From the NCBI GenBank assembly GCA_964626275.1, contig CAZVCZ010000039.1, forward strand, positions 1 to 13,540: a stretch of 13,540 nucleotides of DNA, read 5' to 3'. Both the position numbers and the translations under genes were made by a program. This stretch comes from M55B157 sp964626275 (GTDB lineage: Bacteria > Actinomycetota > Actinomycetes > S36-B12). The notes beneath the pieces were generated by a model, which saw only the letters and a list, made by a program, of their open reading frames with translations, was not told the origin of the DNA and did no database searches. Below, piece after piece: positions 6,460-12,122 of this stretch. Positions within the stretch are counted from its first letter, which is position 1. Every line of letters begins with the position of its first letter.

Positions 6460-7364
6460 CAGCCTCGATCTTCAAGTCGGTGATGCACCGGCAGATCGGC
6501 GACGTTGATCCCGACCATCGCCTCACCGAGACCTCGGGACACCTTCGCCACAAGGCTTGGATCGTCATAGTGACGCGTGGCCGCCACGATCGCTTCCGCA
6601 CGCTGCTGGGGGTTGCCGGACTTGAAGATGCCCGAGCCGACGAAGACGCCGTCCGCGCCGAGCTGCATCATCATCGCGGCGTCAGCGGGGGTCGCGATGC
6701 CACCAGCGGTGAACAACACCACCGGCAGGGCACCTCGTTCCGCCACTTCGACGACGAGATCGTAGGGGGCAGATAGTTCCTTCGCGGCCACATAGAGCTC
6801 ATCGCGTGACATCGAGGACAGCGATCGGATCTCACCGAGGATGCGGCGCATGTGCGTCACGGCATTGGAAACGTCGCCGGTGCCAGCCTCACCCTTCGAC
6901 CGAATCATCGCCGCACCCTCGTTGATGCGGCGCAGCGCCTCGCCGAGGTTGGTGGCACCGCAGACAAAGGGGACGGTGAAAGGCCACTTATCGATGTGAT
7001 TGGAGTAGTCGGCGGGGGTCAACACCTCGGACTCGTCGATGTAGTCGATTCCGAGTGACTGCAGGACCTGAGCCTCAGCGAAGTGTCCGATGCGGGCCTT
7101 CGCCATGACCGGGATGGTCACCGCTTCGATGATCTCGTCGATCATCTCCGGATCCGACATGCGGGCCACCCCACCCTCGGCACGAATATCAGCGGGCACT
7201 CGCTCCAGTGCCATCACCGCAACCGCGCCGGCATTCTCAGCGATCCGCGCCTGCTCGGCGTCGACGACATCCATGATGACGCCGCCCTTGAGCATCTCCG
7301 CCATGCCGCGCTTGACGCGATCAGTTCCGGTTGTGGCGTGGGGTGCTGAAGACTCTGTAGACAT
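6456..7364 (-). CDS. pdxS: PLP synthase subunit PdxS
   Basis: PdxS is the synthase subunit that condenses ribose 5-phosphate (or ribulose 5-phosphate), glyceraldehyde 3-phosphate and PdxT-derived ammonia into pyridoxal 5'-phosphate. The 302-residue (beta/alpha)8 barrel is highly conserved, with GGVIMDVVDAEQARIAE (27-43), Lys89 in PVMAKARIGH and Lys157 in IRSKGEAGTGD. Residues Asp32, Lys89 and Lys157 sit at a constant +8 offset from the catalytic Asp24, Lys81 and Lys149 I recall for the Bacillus enzyme. Phosphate-binding loops include AGGIATPADA and GVFVGSGIFKS. ATG 7364 has AGAGG 5 bases upstream. The first 14 residues are a variable Ser/Thr-rich extension. It is followed by pdxT with a 4-base overlap and preceded by a 134-base gap likely to hold its promoter. 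Confidence 0.98.
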   Translation of the reverse strand: MSTESSAPHATTGTDRVKRGMAEMLKGGVIMDVVDAEQARIAENAGAVAVMALERVPADIRAEGGVARMSDPEMIDEIIEAVTIPVMAKARIGHFAEAQVLQSLGIDYIDESEVLTPADYSNHIDKWPFTVPFVCGATNLGEALRRINEGAAMIRSKGEAGTGDVSNAVTHMRRILGEIRSLSSMSRDELYVAAKELSAPYDLVVEVAERGALPVVLFTAGGIATPADAAMMMQLGADGVFVGSGIFKSGNPQQRAEAIVAATRHYDDPSLVAKVSRGLGEAMVGINVADLPVHHRLEDRGW

Positions 7365-7420
7365 TTCGACCTCTCGACTACCGTGCGGGTGATCCCTGGC
7401 TCGACACCATCGGGGGGATG

Positions 7421-7475
7421 ACGCCGTCGAACTGCACCGACGAATCGGCGTGTCCCCATGGTAGGGCCACCGGGG
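7421..7475 (-). other. Two adjacent hairpins between the DUF3048 gene and pdxS
   Basis: Within the 134-base gap (7365-7498), 7454-7475 can pair CCCC/GGGG and TGG/CCA around a short loop, with one bulge and one G-U pair. Next to it, 7421-7451 pairs ACGCC/GGCGT ends (6 bp) with an inner GTCG/CGAC (4 bp) and an unpaired GAAT. Neither is followed by a T-run on the minus strand. They could end the pgsA-to-DUF3048 transcript, structure the pdxS leader, or be chance in GC-rich DNA. A TACCAT at 7463-7458 could serve as a -10, but no matching -35 was found. Confidence 0.3.
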
Positions 7476-7498
7476 CGGATCAGCGCACGATGGGCTGC

Positions 7499-8587
7499 TC
7501 AGCGCACAACAGGCTCACGGTCGGAGTCCAGGAGCACGATCCACTCCTGACCGACGGCGAAGGGCATCGGCGAACCATCGGGGAGCAGGAACCGGGTCCC
7601 TTCGCTGAGACTGGGTCGCTCCCAGGTCACCGACCACATGCGGCCATCACGCAACACGACCGCCGAACCACTACCCACAGTCTCGATAAAGGGGGTCACC
7701 CCGCCGAACTTGTCTCCGTATCCGGAATCGCTCTGCTCGACCGACTGGATCACCACGGTCGCCGCCCGCTGGGGCCCGCCCTCGCTGGAGCGCGAATCAG
7801 ACCCGTCGATGACGACGACGTAATCTCCCGACTCGGGATCCCAACGGAAGCCGACGGAGGACGAGGGCCAGGTCGCGGTGATCTCCTGCACCGGCTCACC
7901 CCCGGAGGGCGGCTCAGCGGAGAATTCCAGACCAATATCCCGCGCGAGCGCCGCCTCGTCGAAGACGCCGAGGACGTCGTTGGTTCGGATCATGTGGTCG
8001 ACCGGCGAGGGCCTGGCCGAATCGTTGTACCAGCCTGTGTAGCTGGCGTTCGCCGACGCGTCGAGGAAGGCCGCCTGGGCGAGCGATGGCAGCAGCTTCG
8101 ACTGGGCGCCGGAGTAGGCGAACGCGATGCCACCGAACGGCGCAAGGATGTCGATATCACTCACCCGCGCCGAACGCACGGGCCCGACGACATCGGGGAT
8201 CTCGCTGGAGAACACAGCGATGAGTCGCGTGAGTCCCCATTCGACTTCCTCGACATAGACCAAATCCGCGGCCTGCAGTCCCGCATGCGGCTGCGCTGCT
8301 CCGGTGTTGTCGATCTTGACTGCCAGCACCGGCTGGTCGGCGCCGCCGGGTCGACCGGAAAACGGCGACGCATCCGAGATGACCTCGGGGGTAGTGGAAC
8401 TCGGTGAGGGTGAGACCGTCGAGGCGGACGTGCTCGGCGACGCGGAACTGCTGGTCGCCTCATCCGCGGAGTCCTCTCCGCCACCGCACGCGGCCAGGGT
8501 CAACACCAGCGCGACGCCCCCCACCGCCGCGAGGACATGAGGTCTGTGCGACCAAGCGTCTCGCATTCCCCTACGGTACGTCCTCAC
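7499..8587 (-). CDS. DUF3048 (YerB-like) domain lipoprotein
   Basis: A predicted exported lipoprotein of unknown biochemical function. From the GTG at 8587 it has 362 residues: a basic N-region, a hydrophobic core (18-31), and lipobox LAAC with Cys34, after which the mature protein starts CGGGEDSADE. A Ser/Thr/Pro-rich spacer (39-70) separates the anchor from the DUF3048 N-terminal domain, recognised by QPVLAVKIDNTGAAQPHAGL (84-103), then ADLVYVEEVEWGLTR and VGPVRSARVSDID, and an FAYSGAQ segment. The C-terminal half has the matching DUF3048 C-terminal type, including VVIQSVEQSD and GSGSAVVLRDGRMWSVTW. GTG 8587 overlaps the upstream stop as GTGA. An ATG at 8566 would give a seven-residue shorter signal peptide, and neither start has a well-spaced Shine-Dalgarno sequence. 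Being at the end of the PIM cluster suggests a cell-envelope setting, but this is inference. Confidence 0.88.
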   Translation of the reverse strand: MRTYRRGMRDAWSHRPHVLAAVGGVALVLTLAACGGGEDSADEATSSSASPSTSASTVSPSPSSTTPEVISDASPFSGRPGGADQPVLAVKIDNTGAAQPHAGLQAADLVYVEEVEWGLTRLIAVFSSEIPDVVGPVRSARVSDIDILAPFGGIAFAYSGAQSKLLPSLAQAAFLDASANASYTGWYNDSARPSPVDHMIRTNDVLGVFDEAALARDIGLEFSAEPPSGGEPVQEITATWPSSSVGFRWDPESGDYVVVIDGSDSRSSEGGPQRAATVVIQSVEQSDSGYGDKFGGVTPFIETVGSGSAVVLRDGRMWSVTWERPSLSEGTRFLLPDGSPMPFAVGQEWIVLLDSDREPVVR

Positions 8588-9150
8588 ACTGGCGGTCCAG
8601 ACAGTCCATTCGGCGGCGTGTCGTCCATCTCGACGGTCTGGGGCCAGGCGGTGTGACCGGCGAGGCGCAACCAGCGGACCAGCCGTTGCCGCCGAACCTG
8701 CCGGCAGGCCCGAACGCCGTCATTGAGAAAGCGCCGAGACAACTCCACTCGCTGACAGGTTGCGGCGAGACTATCGAGCAGCGGCACGACGTCCGGCTCA
8801 TCGCGGAGTTCCATGACATCGGCAGGATCGTCGAAGACCTGGCCGAGGGTGCGGGTCAAGACGCTCTCTGCCAACCAGCGGGCGCTCGGGTCATCGGCAT
8901 CCTGGGTAGCCGCCAAGGTGGCGTGAGCGCTGTCCAGCAGAACAGCCGAGGTCGCTGGATCGAGCAGACCCGACCCTGCGATCTCCAGTGTCAACGCGGT
9001 CCGCCGGGTCAACAGGACATCGAGGGACGCCGAAGAGGTCTCGATGCGTCGATGCAGTCGATCGAGTCGACCCGCCGTCATACTCAAATACAGGCCCACC
9101 AGGACGAGTACGGCGAGGATGACCGCCCACTGCCACCAGGTCAGGTTCAT
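8584..9150 (-). CDS. Small membrane-anchored LemA-like protein of unknown function
   Basis: The 188-residue protein begins MNLTWWQWAV and has a single membrane helix at about residues 6-24. An Arg-rich, helical region follows (AGRLDRLHRRIETSSASLDVLLTRR, 26-50) that resembles the helical core of LemA-type proteins. The rest is mostly alpha-helical in character, with a second basic cluster CRQVRRQRLVRWLRLAG (149-165) and the closing motif PQTVEMDDTPP (170-180). I recall proteins of this shape next to pimA in other actinobacteria, so it is likely a conserved companion of the PIM cluster. No catalytic motif is visible. ATG 9150 overlaps the pimA stop as ATGA, and the end overlaps the DUF3048 lipoprotein start. 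The LemA relation is tentative; the gene itself is well supported by context and frame. Confidence 0.82.
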   Translation of the reverse strand: MNLTWWQWAVILAVLVLVGLYLSMTAGRLDRLHRRIETSSASLDVLLTRRTALTLEIAGSGLLDPATSAVLLDSAHATLAATQDADDPSARWLAESVLTRTLGQVFDDPADVMELRDEPDVVPLLDSLAATCQRVELSRRFLNDGVRACRQVRRQRLVRWLRLAGHTAWPQTVEMDDTPPNGLSGPPV

Positions 9151-10427
9151 GAGCGACCGCTCCCCCCGCGCGGTCGGTCCGTCTGCCCTCGACGGTCATT
9201 CGACGCAGTGCCGCGACCGGCGAGTCGCCCCACAAGTTGTCCGCGCAGATCGACGCGAACCTTCTCACCGGGGACACTCACGCTCTCGTATACCGCCAGG
9301 ATGCGTTGGGCGATGTGCTCCCAGTCGAAGCCAGCGACCCGACGCCTTCCGGCTGCCGCGAGTTCATCGCGCAACTCGGGATTGTCGAGTAGTTCCAGGG
9401 CCTTGGCCGCGAGGTCATCCGGGTCCTCAACCGCGAAGGTCATGCCCGCCGATCCCTGATCCAGCACCCGGCGAAACGCCATCAGGTCGCTGGCCAGAAC
9501 GGTCGTTCCCGCCGCCATGGCCTCGAGAAGAACAATGCCGAAGGACTCCCCCATGGTGTTGGGCGCCACGTAGATATCCGCCGCCGCGAGCTGAGATGCC
9601 TTCTGATGATCGTCGAGCCGACCGAGCATCCGAATTCGGCGCCGCACGTCCGGGTCGAGTCCGTCAAGAACCTCGGTCTCGTCTCCAGGTCCGACGATGT
9701 TCAACGTCGCATCGGGGTAACGCTCCAGGATTTTCGGTAGGGCAGCAAGGAGCACCGGCAAACCCTTGCGCGGCTCATCGATGCGACCCAGAAAGACCAG
9801 GTCCGGGCCGGATTCGCGCGTTGCGGGTGCGGCATCGGCGAACGTCGCCACGCGAACCCCGTTGGGGATGAGAACCGCGTCGCCGCCTAGATGATCCACC
9901 AGTGTGCGCCGAGCATGCTCGCTCACCGCGATCCGCGCGGACACCTTTTCCATCGCGGTTTGTGCCAGGTAGTAGCCGGCTGCGAGGGCACGGGATCGAT
10001 CCATCGACGAATGCCAGGTGGCAACGATGGGACCACGAGCGACCCAGCAGGCGAGAAGTGACAACGATGGTGCGACCGGCTCATGCACGTGGATGACATC
10101 GAATTCCCCCTCTTTGATCCATCGGTGCACTCGAGAAGTCGCCTTCACCCCGAGGGTGAGTCGGGCGACGGACCCGTTGTAGGCGATGGCGCGGGGGCGA
10201 CCACCGTCGACGGCGTAGCCGGGGAGCGTGTCGGGGTCGTCCACCGGGGTGAGCACGCTGACTTCATGACCCCAACTGATGAGTATGTCGGCCAGATCCC
10301 GAATATGCGCCTGCACTCCGCCGGGCACATCCCAGGCGTAGGGGCATACGAGGCCGATCCGCATCACCGGGGTCGAGGCGGCCACCATCCACGAGGTGCG
10401 GGAACGTGCGGCCGGGGATTCATTCAC
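9147..10427 (-). CDS. pimA: Phosphatidylinositol alpha-mannosyltransferase PimA
   Basis: PimA uses GDP-mannose to add the first mannose to phosphatidylinositol on the cytoplasmic face of the membrane, starting PIM, lipomannan and lipoarabinomannan-type glycolipids. It is a GT-B fold, GT4-family enzyme. Counting from GTG 10427 (426 residues), visible features are MRIGLVCPYAWDVPGGVQAH (22-41, with the Gly-rich loop), VIHVHEP (111-117), WHSSMDRSRA (138-147), FLGRIDEPRKGL (212-223, sugar-nucleotide Arg and Lys) and the EX7E motif E294-E302 in GESFGIVLLEA. The tail from about 395 is Arg/Gly-rich and unconserved. GTG 10427 overlaps the patA stop as GTGA. The family normally starts at residue 22 (ATG 10364), but that ATG has no Shine-Dalgarno sequence, so the start is uncertain by 21 residues. 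Confidence 0.95.
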   Translation of the reverse strand: MNESPAARSRTSWMVAASTPVMRIGLVCPYAWDVPGGVQAHIRDLADILISWGHEVSVLTPVDDPDTLPGYAVDGGRPRAIAYNGSVARLTLGVKATSRVHRWIKEGEFDVIHVHEPVAPSLSLLACWVARGPIVATWHSSMDRSRALAAGYYLAQTAMEKVSARIAVSEHARRTLVDHLGGDAVLIPNGVRVATFADAAPATRESGPDLVFLGRIDEPRKGLPVLLAALPKILERYPDATLNIVGPGDETEVLDGLDPDVRRRIRMLGRLDDHQKASQLAAADIYVAPNTMGESFGIVLLEAMAAGTTVLASDLMAFRRVLDQGSAGMTFAVEDPDDLAAKALELLDNPELRDELAAAGRRRVAGFDWEHIAQRILAVYESVSVPGEKVRVDLRGQLVGRLAGRGTASNDRRGQTDRPRGGSGRS

Positions 10428-11368
10428 AACGAATTCCGACGGTCCAGATCAGCGTGCCACAACCGCTGCATCATGTGCCAGTCCGCGGGATGAGCGCTGA
10501 TCGCGTTCTCGAAGACGGTCGCGAGTTCCTGGGTCATCAGCGGAACGTCATCACCTCGACTATTCGTGTCCACGCTGGTCCCGGGCACCTCGATCGCTTC
10601 GTAGACGCACGCCTGTGTCGCACCCTCGACGTGCCAGGTGGACACCGGAAACAGCGGGGCTCCGGTGAGGGTCGCGAGGACCGCCGGCCCGGTTGGCATC
10701 GACGCGGCCTCCCCGAAGAAGGTGACCGGGGCGCCACGATGCTGCAGGTCGCGATCAGCGAGCAGGCAGACCAATCGACCCTCGTTCAGTCGCCGGGCCA
10801 ACTGCCGAAGGACATCCGGCGCTCCGAGGGGGAGCACTTCCATGCCGAGGCTCTCGCGGTATTCCACGAACCTGTCGTAGAGGCTCTCCGGTTTCAGTCG
10901 CTCCGCGACGGTGCTCAAACCGCCGTAGCGTGCGGTGGCCCAGGCGCCGGCGTGGTCCCAGTTGCCCATGTGGGGCAGCGCGAGAACTGCTCCCTTCCCC
11001 TGCGACATCGCCGCGTCGAGTCGATCGAGCCCCTCCACCACATTGAAGGTGCCGGTGGCTCGTTCGGGCGACCAGGTGGGCAGTGCGAATGCCTCCTGCC
11101 AGTAGCGAAGGTAGCGATCGAGAGCATCCTCGGTGACCGCATCCAACTGATCGGCGGTAACTGGACCGAGAACCCGAGCGAGATTGGCCCGCAACTGGCG
11201 AACCCCGGGGCCCTGCCGCTTCCAGAGACGACGAGCCCCCCGATGGGCAGCGAAGGTCGCCAAGCGCTCCGGGATGTGCTGACTCACCGACCATCCGACA
11301 GCGAAGCCCAGATCGGCGATGCGCTCTCCCACACTGGGTCGGGATGTCCGCTGCTCCGCCTCGGTCAC
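10424..11368 (-). CDS. patA: Phosphatidylinositol mannoside acyltransferase PatA
   Basis: PatA transfers a fatty acyl chain (palmitate in mycobacteria) from acyl-CoA to position 6 of the mannose on PIM1 or PIM2. It belongs to the LpxL/HtrB-like lysophospholipid acyltransferase superfamily and acts at the inner face of the membrane. The 314-residue product contains ALPHMGNWDHAGAWA (130-144) with the HX4D catalytic pair His133 and Asp138. It also has VCLLADRDL (200-208) and APVTFFGEAASMPTGPAVLA (213-232), all typical of the family. The start is GTG 11368-11366, overlapping the pgsA TGA as GTGA, with GGGAG 7 bases upstream. The frame stays open far upstream through pgsA, but that extension is out of frame with pgsA and has no family match. 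Its place between pgsA and pimA is the standard PIM cluster order. Confidence 0.95.
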   Translation of the reverse strand: MTEAEQRTSRPSVGERIADLGFAVGWSVSQHIPERLATFAAHRGARRLWKRQGPGVRQLRANLARVLGPVTADQLDAVTEDALDRYLRYWQEAFALPTWSPERATGTFNVVEGLDRLDAAMSQGKGAVLALPHMGNWDHAGAWATARYGGLSTVAERLKPESLYDRFVEYRESLGMEVLPLGAPDVLRQLARRLNEGRLVCLLADRDLQHRGAPVTFFGEAASMPTGPAVLATLTGAPLFPVSTWHVEGATQACVYEAIEVPGTSVDTNSRGDDVPLMTQELATVFENAISAHPADWHMMQRLWHADLDRRNSL

Positions 11369-11982
11369 CCCTTCGCTCCCTTCGGCATCAGCTGGCGGCG
11401 GACGACGATGACCCGCTGGATGATGGTGATCAACGAGAGAACGGCGACGACACCGAGAGCGATGGGCAAGACGTAGGGAACACCGAAGCCGGCGATGAAG
11501 GCCGCCAGCAACACGATGATCAACCGCTCTGCCCGCTCGGCGATTCCGACATTCGCTTGAGCTCCGACCGCCTCGGCCCTCGCCTTGGCATAGGAGATGA
11601 CCTGACCTCCGACGAGCGCGGTGAGCGCCGCGGCGATGGTCCACGGCTCCCCCGTGCTCACCGCCCACAGAACGAGCGCACCGAAGACGCAGCCGTCGGC
11701 GATGCGGTCGAGGGTCGCATCGAGGAAGTTCCCCCACGGACCAGCACGGCCGGAGAGTCGCGCCATCGTCCCGTCGAGCAGATCCGCGATGACGAAGGCA
11801 GCAATGATGAGCACGCCGGGGATGAAATCCCCTCGGGGGAAGAACACCAGCGCCCCCGTGCACGCTCCGACCGTGCCGACGATGGTGACCGCATCCGGCG
11901 ACACCCGCAACGCCAGCAGTCCCCGGGCGATGGGTTCGAGGACGTATCCGGTGACGGCGCGGGCGGCCGGGTTGTTCAGCAC
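11365..11982 (-). CDS. pgsA: Phosphatidylinositol phosphate synthase (CDP-alcohol phosphatidyltransferase)
   Basis: This integral membrane enzyme joins CDP-diacylglycerol and inositol 1-phosphate to give phosphatidylinositol phosphate, the precursor of phosphatidylinositol and PIMs. The 205-residue protein has several hydrophobic helices (for example about 53-70, 99-109, 153-168, 170-189). It carries the complete CDP-alcohol phosphatidyltransferase motif Dx2DGx2ARx8Gx3Dx3D: Asp67, Asp70, Gly71, Ala74, Arg75, Gly84, Asp88 and Asp92. The YAKARAEAVG stretch (131-140) and the neighbouring patA and pimA favour inositol phosphate over glycerol phosphate as acceptor, which is inference. The start is GTG 11982-11980 with GGGAGG 5 bases upstream. 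The longer open frame to 12342 is an artefact overlapping the divergent GTPase gene. It heads the leftward run. The HIT-family gene and thrS that I would expect upstream are absent. Confidence 0.94.
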   Translation of the reverse strand: MLNNPAARAVTGYVLEPIARGLLALRVSPDAVTIVGTVGACTGALVFFPRGDFIPGVLIIAAFVIADLLDGTMARLSGRAGPWGNFLDATLDRIADGCVFGALVLWAVSTGEPWTIAAALTALVGGQVISYAKARAEAVGAQANVGIAERAERLIIVLLAAFIAGFGVPYVLPIALGVVAVLSLITIIQRVIVVRRQLMPKGAKG

Positions 11983-12041
11983 AGGTGCCTCCCGCGGGTT
12001 GCGTCCCCACGGCCGATCGCCACGGGCGGTCTTCGAGCATG

Positions 12042-12047
12042 ATCGTA
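12042..12047 (-). promoter_or_regulatory. Possible -10 element for the pgsA-patA-pimA run
   Basis: The 136-base divergent gap (11983-12118) must serve both the leftward pgsA cluster and the rightward GTPase gene. On the minus strand TACGAT at 12047-12042 fits TAnnnT and would give a leader of roughly 50 bases before the pgsA GTG. The nearest -35-like TCGACC sits about 20 bases upstream, which is too far for a good sigma-70-type promoter. No convincing rightward promoter was seen in the same gap. Confidence 0.25.
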
Positions 12048-12102
12048 CGGCGATCTCGGATTCCGCGGGTCGATGGTCCCTTGCGGTGCGCGTGTCGATG
12101 CG

Positions 12103-12122
12103 AGGAGGCTGTGGTGCCATGA
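12103..12122 (+). promoter_or_regulatory. Strong ribosome-binding site with a GTG-CCA-TGA mini-ORF overlapping the GTPase start
   Basis: AGGAGG at 12103-12108 lies 10 bases before the ATG (12119) of the EF-G-like gene, longer than the 5-base spacing used by most genes here. Exactly 5 bases after it is a GTG (12114) that reads GTG-CCA-TGA. Its stop (12120-12122) overlaps the ATG as ATGA, and a second in-frame GTG lies at 12111. Ribosomes could start on the mini-ORF and re-initiate at the ATG, or simply use the ATG with long spacing. The arrangement is seen; its use is inference. Confidence 0.45.

Noticed and set aside
7458..7463. TACCAT as a pdxS -10 element
   Set aside because: It fits TAnnnT, but no -35-like sequence lies 16-19 bases upstream, and it falls within one of the hairpins.
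8506..8587. Twin-arginine (Tat) signal on the DUF3048 lipoprotein
   Set aside because: The paired Arg near the N-terminus lacks the SRRxFLK-type context, and the segment ends in a normal lipobox.
7418..9459. Long plus-strand open frames of 329 and 351 codons opposite the DUF3048 and LemA-like genes
   Set aside because: Low-complexity Arg/Gly/His-rich translations with no domain. The minus-strand genes are chained by 4-base overlaps and carry clear signal-peptide and family motifs.
10406..11476. 356-codon plus-strand open frame opposite patA
   Set aside because: Antisense shadow of patA, which has the HX4D motif and full family length. No ribosome-binding site or domain was seen.
11369..12040. 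N-terminal extension of patA by 224 codons through pgsA
   Set aside because: The frame is open only because of GC bias. It overlaps all of pgsA in another frame, and the GTG at 11368 has the ribosome-binding site and the GTGA overlap.
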